Origin: Thiothrix caldifontis
GTDB taxonomy: Bacteria; Pseudomonadota; Gammaproteobacteria; Thiotrichales; Thiotrichaceae
Direction of reading: 5' to 3'
Length of the DNA: 64,000 bases
Assembly (NCBI RefSeq): GCF_900107695.1
Contig: NZ_FNQP01000005.1
Span: 124,001 to 188,000 of the forward strand
The notes below the pieces were generated by a model. That model worked only from the letters and a program-made list of their open reading frames with translations. It was not told where the DNA came from and did not search any database. Each line of letters opens with the position of its first letter. Position 1 is the stretch's first letter. The position numbers and the translations under genes were made by a program. Shown here in pieces: positions 37,476 through 47,572 of the stretch.

Positions 37476-37910
37476 ATGCACATTGCTGACAACGCTTTCA
37501 TACCACAGGAAATCCCCGCCATGACCCAACTCCACGAAGAAGAGCGGGTCATGCTCAACGAACTCTACACCTTGCTGGCACAGACAACGCCGGATACCGC
37601 CACCATCGACGCACAACTCGACACACTGCTCCAGCACACCACCGCGCATTTCGAGCAAGAAAACCACAATATGCTGATCATCGAATTCCGCCCTTACCCG
37701 GTACACAAAGACGAACACGACCTCGCCCTCAGCGCCATGACCAGCGCGTTCGACCACTGGAAAACCACTCGCGACCTGCCCGCCTTGCGCCATTACCTCG
37801 AAACCGAATTGCCCGCTTGGTTACAACAACACATTGCGACGATGGACATGATCACCGCGCGTTTCCTAAAAATGCATCAGGACAAAGGCGGCGTGCTTGA
37901 ATTCGCCTGA
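37476..37910 (+). CDS. Hemerythrin-like domain protein
   Basis: A 144-residue four-helix protein with hemerythrin iron ligands: H-E-E-E in TQLHEEERV, H-F-E-Q-E in TTAHFEQENHN, HKDEHD and HIATMD. These fit the di-iron pocket of bacterial hemerythrins, which bind oxygen or sense redox state. No attached signalling domain is seen. The start may also be the later Met before TQLH. It overlaps the next gene by 14 bases if that gene starts at TTG 37897. Confidence 0.85.
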   Translation: MHIADNAFIPQEIPAMTQLHEEERVMLNELYTLLAQTTPDTATIDAQLDTLLQHTTAHFEQENHNMLIIEFRPYPVHKDEHDLALSAMTSAFDHWKTTRDLPALRHYLETELPAWLQQHIATMDMITARFLKMHQDKGGVLEFA

Positions 37911-38454
37911 GTTACCCACCGTGCTAAGCCTGCATTGCCACCCCAGCACCCTCTGCCCTGTGGTCGATGCGTTGCAGGTACAAGTAACACCCACCGATGG
38001 CGGCTTGCACCTGCGTTACACTCTCAGCGGCACACTCGCCGCACTCAACATTCCCCGACCGCAAGCCCCGACCGCCACCGATGGCTTGTGGGAACACACC
38101 TGCTTTGAAACATTCATTCGCGTGTTGGGTGAAAACCGTTATCATGAGTTCAACTTTTCGCCTTCGAGCCAATGGGCAGCGTATGCATTCAGGGCTTACC
38201 GGGAACGGCTGGCATGGCAAGCGCAACAGCCGCCCGTGATCAGTACCGCAGTACGCGGCAATGAATTCGTGTTGGAAGCCTTGCTTGCCAGCGCTGATTT
38301 ACCCGACAATTGCACCCAACAGCCTTGGCAACTGGGGATAACGGCGGTGCTGGAAACCACCAGCGGCGAAAAGTCCTACTGGGCATTGCAGCATCCCGCC
38401 ACACGCCCGGACTTCCACCATAATGACGGATTTGTACATGCAATTTGGTCTTGA
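37897..38454 (+). CDS. DOMON-like domain protein
   Basis: A 185-residue soluble protein resembling the DOMON-like family: GLWEHTCFETFIRV followed by YHEFNFSPSSQWAAYAFRAYR is the distinctive block. The fold is a beta-sandwich that may bind heme or sugar; no function is assigned. The TTG at 37897 gives the longest frame but GTG at 37921 is equally possible. It overlaps the DUF1343 gene by 32 bases, suggesting coupling of these two genes. Confidence 0.8.
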   Translation: MNSPELPTVLSLHCHPSTLCPVVDALQVQVTPTDGGLHLRYTLSGTLAALNIPRPQAPTATDGLWEHTCFETFIRVLGENRYHEFNFSPSSQWAAYAFRAYRERLAWQAQQPPVISTAVRGNEFVLEALLASADLPDNCTQQPWQLGITAVLETTSGEKSYWALQHPATRPDFHHNDGFVHAIWS

Positions 38455-39640
38455 CCGCTTTCTAAACGATGCCAGCCTGCGTGCGCCCTTGCATGGCAAA
38501 CGGGTTGCCCTGCTCGCACACCCTGCCTCCGCCACCGCCGACTTGACCCATTCGCTTGATGCACTCGCCACGTTGCCGGACATTCACCTCAGCGCCGCCT
38601 TCGGCCCGCAACACGGCATTAAAGGCGACAAGCAAGACAATATGATGGAATCGCCCGATGTCATTGACCCGCAACACGGCATTCCGATTTTCAGCCTGTA
38701 CGGGGAAGTGCGCCGCCCTACACCCGCGATGATGGATACCTTTGACGTCTTGCTGGTGGATTTGCAGGATTTGGGTTGCCGTATTTACACCTTCATCACC
38801 ACCCTGCGCTATGTGCTGGAAGCTGCCGAACAACACGGCAAAAGCGTGTGGGTACTCGACCGCCCCAACCCTGCCGGTCGCCCCGTGGAAGGCTTAACCT
38901 TGCGCACCGGCTGGGAAAGTTTCGTCGGCGCAGGCGCAATGCCGATGCGTCACGGCTTAACGATGGGCGAACTGGGCTTATGGTTTATCCGCGAACTCAA
39001 GCTAACGCTCGAATACCGCGTGATCGGCATGGAAGGCTGGCAACCCAAGCAAGCACCGGGCTACGGCTGGCCCTTGGGTGAACGCGAATGGATCAACCCC
39101 AGCCCCAACGCCCCGAACCTGTCGATGGCGCGTTGTTACGCCGGAACCGTCATGCTGGAAGGCACAACCCTCTCGGAAGGACGCGGTACGACCCGCCCGT
39201 TAGAACTCTTCGGCGCACCGGATATGGATGCACGAGCAGTTATCCAAACCATGCAAGCGCTTGCCCCACACTGGTTACAGGGCTGTATCCTGCGCGAATG
39301 CTGGTTTGAACCCACCTTTCACAAACACGCGGGCAAACTGTGTGCGGGGGTGCAAATCCACGTTGAAGCACTGCATTACGACCACGCCGCGTTCCGCCCT
39401 TGGCGCGTGCAAGCCTTGGCGTTCAAAGCGATTCGCCAGTTGTACCCCAACTACCCGCTGTGGCGGGATTTCCCCTACGAATATGAATTCGGCAAACTCG
39501 CGATTGATGTGATCAACGGTTCACCACTGTTACGCGAATGGGTGGATGACCCGCAAGCCACCCCAGCGGATTTGGATGCGCTCACCCTGCCCGACGAACA
39601 GGCGTGGCTCAAACAGCGTGAACCGTTCCTGCTGTACTAA
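38423..39640 (+). CDS. DUF1343 / NamZ-like exo-N-acetylmuramidase
   Basis: A 405-residue protein of the DUF1343 family; a studied member, NamZ, removes terminal MurNAc from peptidoglycan fragments. Signature blocks are AAFGPQHGIKGDKQDNM, FSLYGEVRRPTPAMM, LLVDLQDLGCRIYTFITT, VLDRPNPAGR and LSEGRGTTRPLELFGAP. There is no signal peptide, so it is either cytoplasmic (cell-wall recycling) or starts differently. It overlaps the DOMON-like gene. The glutamate in the LSEGRG segment is the likely catalytic region. Confidence 0.9.
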   Translation: MTDLYMQFGLDRFLNDASLRAPLHGKRVALLAHPASATADLTHSLDALATLPDIHLSAAFGPQHGIKGDKQDNMMESPDVIDPQHGIPIFSLYGEVRRPTPAMMDTFDVLLVDLQDLGCRIYTFITTLRYVLEAAEQHGKSVWVLDRPNPAGRPVEGLTLRTGWESFVGAGAMPMRHGLTMGELGLWFIRELKLTLEYRVIGMEGWQPKQAPGYGWPLGEREWINPSPNAPNLSMARCYAGTVMLEGTTLSEGRGTTRPLELFGAPDMDARAVIQTMQALAPHWLQGCILRECWFEPTFHKHAGKLCAGVQIHVEALHYDHAAFRPWRVQALAFKAIRQLYPNYPLWRDFPYEYEFGKLAIDVINGSPLLREWVDDPQATPADLDALTLPDEQAWLKQREPFLLY

Positions 39641-39649
39641 TAACCCAAG

Positions 39650-40927
39650 CTATACCGCAACTGCCCACTGATACCAAGCCACCGTCATCCCTGTGGCGGC
39701 AGCCAACAACAGCGGAATACCTACCCGTAAACCCACACCCCATCCTCCAATACTGAGAGCCATCCCAGCTTTCACCAAAGAATTAACTGCCGCAGCCAAC
39801 ACAATACCAAACACCGCCGTGGACGCAGTTAAGCCGTTTAAACTCATGCGTGACAATGACAGGGTGATCGCATCCACATCCGCCACTCCTGATGCAGCGG
39901 CCAACAGCAGCACGCCCATTGCCCCGACCCAATCTTGCAGTGCCTTGCCCAGCAACATGATCGCTGCCAGCAATACCCCAAACAAGAAGGCCGTGCGCAA
40001 TTCCAACGGATTACTCAAATGCACCCGTGGTTCAGCCTGTTGGCCTTTCCCCGTAAACCAATACAGCAAAGCAGGCACATAGGTCAGCACCGCCATCAAC
40101 ACAACCGGCAACCACAATAAATCAAATATCAGAGAGTTAATCAGACTCGCCACTAACAACATGCGCGGAAACATCGTGCCACAAGCCAGCAAAATTCCCG
40201 TTGCTAAGACCGGCACCAATGCAACCTCTTGCTTTGCAAGCCGCGAAAAACTTAAGGTTAAAGCCGTCGATGACACTAACCCACCGAGTAAACCCGTCAG
40301 TAATGCCCCCTTGCGTGCCCCCCCCAATTTCAGCGCAAAGTAACCCATGAAGGAAATGGCAGCAATCAACACCACCATCCACCACAGTTCATAAGGGTTT
40401 AACGCCTGCCAAGGCCCAAAGCCTTGATGCGGCAAAATTGGCAAAATCACGGCGGACATTAACAACAGCTTAGTGACCGCCCGCAACTCGCTTTCTTCCA
40501 ACGCCTGTACCCAGCGGTGCAATTGCGGCTTGTAAGCTAACAGCGCCATGGTCACGACACCCGCCGCCACGGCCTCTTCTTCCCTGCCGCCAACCGCCAG
40601 TAGCCCAAACACAAACACCAGCAAACCCGCCACCAGACTGGTGATACTGACATCTTTACCTTGATTTTCACGCAAATTAACGCCGTAAGTAAGCGCCAAG
40701 GCCAGTGCAACGCCAACAAAGATTAAACCAATCGCTACCGTACCCAATTGCGTCCCTAGCAATGCGGTACAACCACCCAGCAACCCCAGCAAACCGTAAG
40801 TACGTACTCCCGCAACGCGCTTACCCTCGCTGGCATCACGCTGTTGCCAACCACGTTCCACCCCAATCAACAAACCAATACCCAAGGCAATCGCAAGGTG
40901 ATAAAAAATAATCGGATTGGCGCTCAT
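39650..40927 (-). CDS. MgtC/SapB-DUF4010 membrane protein
   Basis: A 425-residue polytopic protein. The N-terminal MgtC/SapB domain has LAIALGIGLLIGVERGWQQR and GVRTYGLLGLLGGCTAL; the long C-terminal half with many helices matches DUF4010 (GLLGGLVSSTALTLSFSRL). The family is linked to magnesium homeostasis, but the exact activity is unknown. It starts by overlapping the stop... of the lytic transglycosylase gene in reverse order: its ATG shares 4 bases with that gene's end, so the transglycosylase is not upstream by chance but part of the same leftward unit. Confidence 0.88.
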   Translation of the reverse strand: MSANPIIFYHLAIALGIGLLIGVERGWQQRDASEGKRVAGVRTYGLLGLLGGCTALLGTQLGTVAIGLIFVGVALALALTYGVNLRENQGKDVSITSLVAGLLVFVFGLLAVGGREEEAVAAGVVTMALLAYKPQLHRWVQALEESELRAVTKLLLMSAVILPILPHQGFGPWQALNPYELWWMVVLIAAISFMGYFALKLGGARKGALLTGLLGGLVSSTALTLSFSRLAKQEVALVPVLATGILLACGTMFPRMLLVASLINSLIFDLLWLPVVLMAVLTYVPALLYWFTGKGQQAEPRVHLSNPLELRTAFLFGVLLAAIMLLGKALQDWVGAMGVLLLAAASGVADVDAITLSLSRMSLNGLTASTAVFGIVLAAAVNSLVKAGMALSIGGWGVGLRVGIPLLLAAATGMTVAWYQWAVAV

Positions 40928-41748
40928 CGTGAATGCTCAGCCTTGATCAGTTGTGCGATATTCCACAAACTTGGCACGTATTCCACTGCTGCTTTCAGCG
41001 ATCTATCACCCGGCTGTTCAAGGTGTTGTGCATGGAGAGCTTGGTAAAAATTGGCAAAACTCAACGCCACCCCACGCCTTTCCATGTCAGCCAACAAGCG
41101 TTTGACATTGCCAGCTCCCCAGTTATACGCAGTAAACGTCAGCAGCCACGCATCGCTTTCCGCGAACCCCGCCACCTTCGCAAAATAGAAATGGTAGCGG
41201 TGTAAATGGGCTTGTGCCGCTTGGGTACTCAAGGTGGCATCCGAGCGTAATTTGTTGATGCCCGTGGTTTTTAGCTTGTCGCTGATATAATCCAAGGTCT
41301 GAATTTCTTTCAACACCTCTGGGGTCAATTGCCAGTAACCGTAATCGGCGGATTTTCTACCTTTTTTGCCATGCCACTGCGATTCCAGATATGCAATCAG
41401 CAAAATGCTATCCGGCATTCCCTGCAAATCGACGTTTTTCGCAAACGGATACGAGCGGACAAAGGCATCCAAGTAATCATTGTGACCGTTATCATCACGC
41501 CACTGAATTTTGTTGCGCACGTGTTCTGCTACCTGCAAGAACGTGGTTTTACCTTCGCCATGCAATGCATTGCTCAGAAAAAACGCGAACAAATCGTAAT
41601 GCTTATCCGCCAGCTGTCCGATGGAAGATTCGGCGGGTACTTGGTAGGCCACTTTGTGCCATGCGGGGGTTTCCGCCTGTGAAGTGGCATTCAGCGAAAG
41701 GATTGTGAATAGCAGTAAGGCAATAACAGTCCGTATTGAGGATGACAT
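40924..41748 (-). CDS. Secreted lytic transglycosylase-like (SLT domain)
   Basis: A 274-residue protein with a Sec signal peptide (RTVIALLLFTILSLNATSQA, cleavage near residue 25). The SLT lysozyme-like domain has the catalytic glutamate in IAYLESQWHG, then SADYGYWQLTP and the late TAYNWGAGN motif. It should cleave peptidoglycan glycan strands in the periplasm, as MltD or Slt. Start at 41748 places the signal peptide at the N-terminus; the frame is open to 41799. Its stop overlaps the start of the MgtC/DUF4010 gene. Confidence 0.88.
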   Translation of the reverse strand: MSSSIRTVIALLLFTILSLNATSQAETPAWHKVAYQVPAESSIGQLADKHYDLFAFFLSNALHGEGKTTFLQVAEHVRNKIQWRDDNGHNDYLDAFVRSYPFAKNVDLQGMPDSILLIAYLESQWHGKKGRKSADYGYWQLTPEVLKEIQTLDYISDKLKTTGINKLRSDATLSTQAAQAHLHRYHFYFAKVAGFAESDAWLLTFTAYNWGAGNVKRLLADMERRGVALSFANFYQALHAQHLEQPGDRSLKAAVEYVPSLWNIAQLIKAEHSR

Positions 41749-41824
41749 AAACAATCCATTTTGCAAAAGAAAGAATGAGCCTATTTTAGCGAGACTCATT
41801 CCCTCTGCATGGATTATTTTTGGC

Positions 41825-43189
41825 TTATTTCATCGTCACCATTTCTTCGGCACTAACGGGGTGAATCGCGATGGTATCGTCAAAGTCCTGCTTGGTTGCA
41901 CCCATGCGGATAGCAACCGCGAAACCTTGCATCATTTCATCTACCCCCAAACCAATGGCATGGCAACCAACGATCTTTTCGTCTTCGCCCACCACGACCA
42001 GCTTCATCGCGGTTTTGGCTTTGTGCTTGACGAAGGAATAATACATCGGGGTGAATTCGGTGCTGTACACCTTCACCGCATCGCCGTATTTTTCCCGTGC
42101 GGCTTCTTCCGACAAACCAATCGTGCCAATCGGCGGATGCGTGAACATCACGGTTGGAATCAGGCTGTAATCGACCTTGCGGTCTTTCATGCCACCGAAT
42201 AAACGATCACCGAGGCGACGACCAGCCGCAATTGCTACCGGAGTCAGTTGCACCCCGCGCTTATTGATAATGTCACCAATCGCGTAAACACCGGGAACGC
42301 TGGTTTCCTGATACTCGTTTACGTCGATGAAACCACCGGGCGCAAGCGCCAGACCGATGTTTTCCAAACCAATGTCGTCGGTATTGGTCTTGCGCCCAAT
42401 CGCCCACAACAACTGATCCAGATCAGCCAACACACTGCCGTCGGTGTAATTCACGGTAAGTTTACCGTCGGCTTGTTTTTCCACACTGGCAATTTTCGCC
42501 GTGTCGTTGAACACAATGCCATCATGTTCCATTTGCGTGCGCAGCGTTTTCTGCATCAGGCTATCGAAACCGATCAACACGGGGAAACCTTGGTGCAACA
42601 TGTGCGTTTCTGAGCCAAGTGCATTCAACACACCGGCCAATTCCAGCGCAATGTAACCGCCGCCAACAACCGCGACTTTCGCAGGCTGTTCATCCAGTTC
42701 AAAAAAGCCGTCAGAGGTGATGCCGTATTCCGCACCGGGAATATCCGTTGGCACAATCGGGCGACCACCCGTGGAAATCACAATGTGGTCAGCAGTATAG
42801 GTTTCACCACCGACGTCCAACGTCTTGGCATCAACAAAACGCGCTTGCCCCTGGATCAGGTCAATGCCTGCTTCGGACAAAAAGCTATCCATGTACCAAT
42901 CGGTAATGCCACCGATCATGTTATCGCGCTTGTTGACCAACGTTGCCCAGTTCAATTTACCGGGCGTTGTCGCAAAACCGTAATCTTGCGCGTCGTGTTG
43001 GGCATGAGCCAGATTTGCAGCAAACCACATCACTTTTTTGGGAACGCAGCCACGGTTGACGCACGTACCGCCGAGGTCATCATTGACTTCCACGACTGCG
43101 CACTTCGCGCCATGTTTCGCAGCCTTTTCGACCACTGACAAACCACCGCTGCCTGCGCCGATGGCGATTAAATCGTAATGTTGGCTCAT
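41825..43189 (-). CDS. gorA: Glutathione-disulfide reductase
   Basis: A 454-residue flavoprotein. The FAD motif is [20 protein letters not shown], the redox disulfide [16 protein letters not shown], the NADPH motif [19 protein letters not shown], and the second FAD motif YAIGDI. The C-terminal HPVSAEEMV supplies the catalytic His-Glu of the partner subunit. It keeps glutathione reduced. It lies 13 bases downstream of the peroxiredoxin-glutaredoxin fusion gene, its functional partner. Confidence 0.93.
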   Translation of the reverse strand: MSQHYDLIAIGAGSGGLSVVEKAAKHGAKCAVVEVNDDLGGTCVNRGCVPKKVMWFAANLAHAQHDAQDYGFATTPGKLNWATLVNKRDNMIGGITDWYMDSFLSEAGIDLIQGQARFVDAKTLDVGGETYTADHIVISTGGRPIVPTDIPGAEYGITSDGFFELDEQPAKVAVVGGGYIALELAGVLNALGSETHMLHQGFPVLIGFDSLMQKTLRTQMEHDGIVFNDTAKIASVEKQADGKLTVNYTDGSVLADLDQLLWAIGRKTNTDDIGLENIGLALAPGGFIDVNEYQETSVPGVYAIGDIINKRGVQLTPVAIAAGRRLGDRLFGGMKDRKVDYSLIPTVMFTHPPIGTIGLSEEAAREKYGDAVKVYSTEFTPMYYSFVKHKAKTAMKLVVVGEDEKIVGCHAIGLGVDEMMQGFAVAIRMGATKQDFDDTIAIHPVSAEEMVTMK

Positions 43190-43202
43190 GCCCTACTCCT
43201 TC

Positions 43203-43937
43203 TTAGCGTGCTTGCAACCAAGCTTCCAATTTGTCAGAACCGCCAATCAGTTCACCGTTAATGAACACTTGCGGAACCATATCCACACCAGCGATAGCAC
43301 GCAGGCTGCGGTTGGTATAATCACGGTTCAATTCCAGTTCGTCAAAGTCAATTTCTGCATCGTGCAACATGCCTTTGGCTTTCGCACAGAATGGGCAACC
43401 TTGACGGGTGAATACGGTAACATCCAGTGGTGCTTTGGCATTCGGTGCGATGTAAGCCAGCATGGTATCCGCATCGGAAACTTCAAACGGGTCACCCGGT
43501 TTGTTTGGCTCAACGAACATTTTTTCCACCACGCCATCTTTCACCAGCATGGAATAACGCCATGAACGCTTGCCGAAACCGAGGTCGTTTTTGTCAACCA
43601 GCAAACCCATGCCATCCGTGAAGTCGCCGTTGCCATCAGGAATGAAGGTGATTTTGTCGGCTTTCTGGTCAACTTTCCACTCGTTCATCACAAAGGTGTC
43701 GTTAACCGACATGCAAACGATTTCATCTACGCCCAGCTTTTTGAAGGTATCTGCCAACTGGTTGTAACGTGGCACGTGGGTAGAAGAGCAAGTCGGGGTG
43801 AATGCACCCGGCAGTGAGAACACGATGACAGTTTTTCCCTTGAATACGTCGTCAGTCGTGACATCGACCCACTCATGATTTTGACGGGTACGGAATGTCA
43901 CGTTAGGGACGCGCTGGCCTTCTTTATTTTCAAACAT
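43203..43937 (-). CDS. Peroxiredoxin-glutaredoxin fusion (hybrid Prx5)
   Basis: A 244-residue two-domain protein. Residues about 1-165 are a Prx5-type peroxiredoxin with the peroxidatic C50 in [12 protein letters not shown]. Residues about 170-244 are a glutaredoxin with CPFC at 181-184 and [13 protein letters not shown]. The attached Grx reduces the Prx with glutathione, so the protein is a GSH-dependent peroxidase. It is first in an operon with glutathione reductase. The AT-rich 43938-44155 region upstream, shared with the divergent glycosyltransferase-like gene, should hold its promoter. Confidence 0.95.
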   Translation of the reverse strand: MFENKEGQRVPNVTFRTRQNHEWVDVTTDDVFKGKTVIVFSLPGAFTPTCSSTHVPRYNQLADTFKKLGVDEIVCMSVNDTFVMNEWKVDQKADKITFIPDGNGDFTDGMGLLVDKNDLGFGKRSWRYSMLVKDGVVEKMFVEPNKPGDPFEVSDADTMLAYIAPNAKAPLDVTVFTRQGCPFCAKAKGMLHDAEIDFDELELNRDYTNRSLRAIAGVDMVPQVFINGELIGGSDKLEAWLQAR

Positions 43938-44155
43938 GGGATTCTCCTTCTGAGAAAAAACAATTTAACTAATCTTTAACAATCTATAAAATTGATTGGA
44001 ATGGGCACAGTATAAGCAGATCATAATACATTTCATAATGGATTGTTTCTAATATCATGTTCTGTTTATTCGATGAAGGTGATCAATACTGTTCATCGCC
44101 ATGCGGACAAATTATCATGCGCCTCAACCTAATGATTACAATGACAGGGCACATC

Positions 44156-45253
44156 ATGAAACACATTGTCGTCGACATCACTGCGCACGGCTTCGGTCAT
44201 GTAGCACAAACGGCTGCTGTATTAAATGCACTCGATGGCAGCAACATCCGCTTCACTATCCGCTCCAGTGCTGCCGAAACCGTGCTGCGCGAACGTATTC
44301 GCCATCCCTTCACCTTGATTCCTTACCAACAAGATACAGGCATGTTAATGCACGATGCGCTGCGGGTAGATGCTGCTGCCAGTATGCGCTGGTATGCGGA
44401 TTTCCACGCCACCTATTCCACCCGCAAAACCCAGGCCGCCGTTGAGCTAGAGAGACTGCAACCTGACTTGCTGTTTGCCAATGTTCCCTACTTGAGCTTG
44501 GATGCGGCTGGGGAGCTAGGAACCCCCGCTATTGCGCTGTGCTCCCTCAACTGGGCAGACGTGTTCCACAGCTATTGCAACGCATTACCGGGCGCGGACA
44601 AAATTCGCGACCAAATCCTCCATGCCTATGCGCAAGCTGAGATCTTTTTGCAACCCACCCCTTCGATGGATATGCACACCATGCTGCATACGCACCCCAT
44701 TGCACCGATTGCTGCTATCGGTCAGCGTAAGCCTGAGTGGTTAAGGGAAGCTTCCGGGATGCCCGCTCACACCCGTTTCGTGCTGGTCGCATTGGGTGGT
44801 TTGGGCATGGAATACCCCTTAGCGCATTGGCCGCAGTTACCCGATGTGTGCTGGATTTTTCCCGATACTGCACTAACACAAGCACGCGCTGATTTTATTC
44901 CGGCCTCGCTGTTTGGCTTGGATTATGTGGATTTACTCGCGTCTTGTGATGTTGTCATGACCAAAACCGGCTACGGCACGCAAACAGAAGCGGTAGTGAA
45001 TCAAGTGCCAACCCTGTGCATTACCCGTCACGGTTGGCCAGAAGAACCCAATCTACCCCACTGGCACACGCAACACGGCGAAGTCAGTTTCACCGATTGG
45101 CGCACCATTCAAGCCGGTGATTTCGGCAAGCACATTACCGCATTACTCGAAACAACTTGGCATAAGCCATTCGTTGTGCCTACGGGGGCACGCGATGCAG
45201 CGGCGGTGTTACAACAACAAATATCCCCAATGCCCGCGACAGTTCTTGTGTAA
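44156..45253 (+). CDS. GT-B-fold glycosyltransferase-like protein
   Basis: A 365-residue protein with GT28/MurG-like organisation: N-terminal VVDITAHGFGHVAQTAAVLNAL glycine-rich loop, and a C-terminal region DLLASCDVVMTKTGYGTQTEAV that looks like the nucleotide-sugar site. This resembles the GT part of arabinokinase-like proteins. The substrate is unknown. The frame is open from 44057; ATG at 44156 is chosen because it starts at the first strand. The operon continues, if at all, with the 77-residue gene 56 bases on. Confidence 0.72.
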   Translation: MKHIVVDITAHGFGHVAQTAAVLNALDGSNIRFTIRSSAAETVLRERIRHPFTLIPYQQDTGMLMHDALRVDAAASMRWYADFHATYSTRKTQAAVELERLQPDLLFANVPYLSLDAAGELGTPAIALCSLNWADVFHSYCNALPGADKIRDQILHAYAQAEIFLQPTPSMDMHTMLHTHPIAPIAAIGQRKPEWLREASGMPAHTRFVLVALGGLGMEYPLAHWPQLPDVCWIFPDTALTQARADFIPASLFGLDYVDLLASCDVVMTKTGYGTQTEAVVNQVPTLCITRHGWPEEPNLPHWHTQHGEVSFTDWRTIQAGDFGKHITALLETTWHKPFVVPTGARDAAAVLQQQISPMPATVLV

Positions 45254-45309
45254 GCGGCTATATTGGTTTAATTAAATACCTTAAATTTCCATCACAAGAG
45301 GAGTGAGCT

Positions 45310-45543
45310 ATGCAAGACGGTATTATACAAGACAGTATGAAAGGCATTGCTAATATTGCCGACAACCCTTACAAGCACTTACAAAAAATTGCGGGGGAAC
45401 TGGATAACTACGATACCCGTGACAAGATTGACCGGGTACTGGATGAGCTGGATTTTATCCACGAATTAATTGATCCAGAAGCGCAGTCGATGGTGTCACA
45501 AGTGACCAAAACGTTGATGGAACGTTACCGTGCACTGGCTTAA
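45310..45543 (+). CDS. Small acidic hypothetical protein
   Basis: A 77-residue protein, probably helical, not recognised. The sequence is acidic with regular hydrophobic spacing (LDELDFIHELIDPEAQ) that suggests a helical bundle or coiled coil. GAGGAGTGAGCT-ATG is one of the strongest ribosome sites in the window, so it should be well translated. A terminator-like hairpin follows the gene. Confidence 0.7.
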   Translation: MQDGIIQDSMKGIANIADNPYKHLQKIAGELDNYDTRDKIDRVLDELDFIHELIDPEAQSMVSQVTKTLMERYRALA

Positions 45544-45564
45544 TTATTTTCAACAAAAAACTTT

Positions 45565-45590
45565 ATCTATTAATAAATAGATATTTTTTT
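45565..45590 (+). terminator. Rho-independent-like terminator after the 77-residue gene
   Basis: ATCTATT-AATA-AATAGAT is a perfect 7-bp stem with a 4-base loop, followed by A and seven T residues. The stem is AT-only and therefore weak, but the T-run and its place 22 bases after the stop support termination. Confidence 0.5.
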
Positions 45591-45649
45591 ATTGACCACT
45601 AGTGGCTTCTTGCTTAAAAGGTTTGCTTTGAGCAAAGAGTGTCCACCTC

Positions 45650-46402
45650 ATGAGAAAAACTATCCCCCGCGCCGTCAGCGTGTCGCTGGCGTGTGCTTCG
45701 CTAATACTGGCAACTGCCACCCTCAACCTCTCCTATGCCGCAGGCTGCCAAACCCTCAGCAGCGATAATTTGCAGGCCAGAGCCCGTGCATATAAGCCAT
45801 TGATTCACAATGCCGCTATTCAACACGGTGTGAGTTCCAGTTTGGTGAAAGCAGTGATTACAGTAGAAAGCTGCTTTCGCCCCAAAGCGCGTGGCTCGCT
45901 GGGGGAAAAAGGTTTGATGCAACTCATGCCTGCAACCGCACGCCGTTTCAATATTCGCAATGGGTATAACGCTCAGCAAAATATCCACGGCGGCACCCGT
46001 TATCTCGGTTATTTGCAGCAACGTTACGGCGGTGATTTACCGCGCATGGTCGCCGCTTATAACGCGGGCGAAGGCCGTATTAAACCCGGTGGGCGTATTC
46101 CCAATAAAGCGTATGTGAGTAAAGTGATGCAAGCGTACCGCAAGTTTTCCGGCAAAAGCGGCAGTGCCGATGTAAGCGTGAAACAAGCCACTTTCAAGAA
46201 CCCTGAAAAATCAGCCACTAAGCTGGTTAGTCACGAATTGCCTTGGGCTGATTTGCATACAGGCACGTATCAGGTAAAAGCGGGGGATACTGTATACGAG
46301 GCGATGCGCCAAACTGGCGTGCCAGTCAAAAAGTTAGTGCGTTTGAATAACCTGTCCGCGCCTTACACCATCAAGGCGGGACAGGTATTGCGGCTAAATT
46401 AA
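45650..46402 (+). CDS. Lytic transglycosylase with LysM domain
   Basis: A 250-residue secreted protein. Residues 1-31 form a signal peptide ending LNLSYAAG. The SLT domain has the catalytic glutamate in AVITVESCFRPKARG, then GLMQLMPATARRFNI and MVAAYNAGEGRI. The C-terminal 45 residues are a LysM module (TYQVKAGDTVYEAMRQTGVP...LNNLSAPYTIKAGQVLRL) that binds peptidoglycan. It is a MltD-like enzyme. It ends 3 bases before the convergent ppk2 gene. Confidence 0.92.
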   Translation: MRKTIPRAVSVSLACASLILATATLNLSYAAGCQTLSSDNLQARARAYKPLIHNAAIQHGVSSSLVKAVITVESCFRPKARGSLGEKGLMQLMPATARRFNIRNGYNAQQNIHGGTRYLGYLQQRYGGDLPRMVAAYNAGEGRIKPGGRIPNKAYVSKVMQAYRKFSGKSGSADVSVKQATFKNPEKSATKLVSHELPWADLHTGTYQVKAGDTVYEAMRQTGVPVKKLVRLNNLSAPYTIKAGQVLRLN

Positions 46403-46405
46403 GCG

Positions 46406-47494
46406 TTAGCTGTTGTTGCCGCCAAAGCTGGCTCGCCCAACGATCAGCGGGTCAGCTTGGTTGATGTTGCGTACATCTTTGCCTTTGTAGTCCATTTTGT
46501 TCAGCACATAACGCATGGCGTTGAGACGCGCCCGCTTTTTGCAGTCTGACTTAATGATGATCCACGGGCATTCGGAGGTGTCGGTGTGAAAGAACATCGC
46601 TTCTTTAGCCTTGCTGTATTCATCCCATTTTTCGAGGGAGGCTAAGTCAATCGGGCTAAGTTTCCATTGTTTGAGTGGGTGAATTTCACGCTCTTTAAAG
46701 CGACGGCGTTGCTCTTTGCGGCTTACCGAGAACCAGAATTTAATCAAGTGAACCCCACTATTAACCAAATGGCGTTCCAATTCTGGGGCTTGACGCATGA
46801 ACGCAAGGTATTCCGCTTCATTACAAAAGCCCATAACACGTTCAACACCGGCACGGTTGTACCAAGAGCGATCCATCAACACGATTTCACCGGCAGACGG
46901 CAAATGTTGGATATAACGCTGGAAATACCATTGCCCGCGTTCCATTTCAGTGGGTTTTTCCAGTGCCACTACGCGAGCACCCCGTGGATTGAGGTGTTCC
47001 ATGAACCGTTTGATGGTTCCGCCCTTACCGGCAGCATCGCGGCCTTCAAACAAAATTACCACCCGTTGCCCGGTTTCGCGTACCCATGCTTGCAGTTTGA
47101 GTAATTCGACTTGTAGGTGGTATTTTTGTTTTTCGTAAGCCTTGCGTGACAGGCGATTTTTGTAAGGGTAAACCGCCGAGCGCCAGTCATCGACTAATTC
47201 ATCATCGGGGCTGACTGGCATTCTGGCTTCGTATTTTTGCCAGCGTAACAGGGCGGCTTTGAGGGCGGCGGCATCATCTGGCGATGCACCTTCTAAAATC
47301 GACTCCAGTGCTTTGAAGGCGGCGGCGCTATCGGTTGGTCTAGGGTCGGTGTGTTCCAAAATGTCTTCGGCAGCACTGATTTGGGCATCTTGCGCTTCCG
47401 CACTGGCTTGCAGCACAACAAACGTTTCCACCGCTTCGGCGGTAATCGGGTCAGTTTCCATCGGTTCGGTTGCGTTAATTTGCTCTTTATCCAT
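46406..47494 (-). CDS. ppk2: Polyphosphate kinase 2 (PPK2)
   Basis: A 362-residue PPK2. The P-loop is FEGRDAAGKGGTIKRF, the lid has RGQWYFQRYIQHLP and the second motif is MDRSWYNRAGVERVMGF; the C-terminal part has SRKEQRRRFKERE. The enzyme phosphorylates nucleoside diphosphates from polyphosphate or the reverse. A variable acidic N-terminal region of about 85 residues precedes the domain. ATG at 47494 has GGAG 7 bases upstream; longer frames to 47569 lack a site. It follows PspA and YiaA genes on the same strand. Confidence 0.93.
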   Translation of the reverse strand: MDKEQINATEPMETDPITAEAVETFVVLQASAEAQDAQISAAEDILEHTDPRPTDSAAAFKALESILEGASPDDAAALKAALLRWQKYEARMPVSPDDELVDDWRSAVYPYKNRLSRKAYEKQKYHLQVELLKLQAWVRETGQRVVILFEGRDAAGKGGTIKRFMEHLNPRGARVVALEKPTEMERGQWYFQRYIQHLPSAGEIVLMDRSWYNRAGVERVMGFCNEAEYLAFMRQAPELERHLVNSGVHLIKFWFSVSRKEQRRRFKEREIHPLKQWKLSPIDLASLEKWDEYSKAKEAMFFHTDTSECPWIIIKSDCKKRARLNAMRYVLNKMDYKGKDVRNINQADPLIVGRASFGGNNS

Positions 47495-47572
47495 TAGGCA
47501 CTCCACATTTTTTTCATCAAATTTTAACTTTTCCATGTTAGCAAACCTAGGGCAAACAATTGCTGACAAATA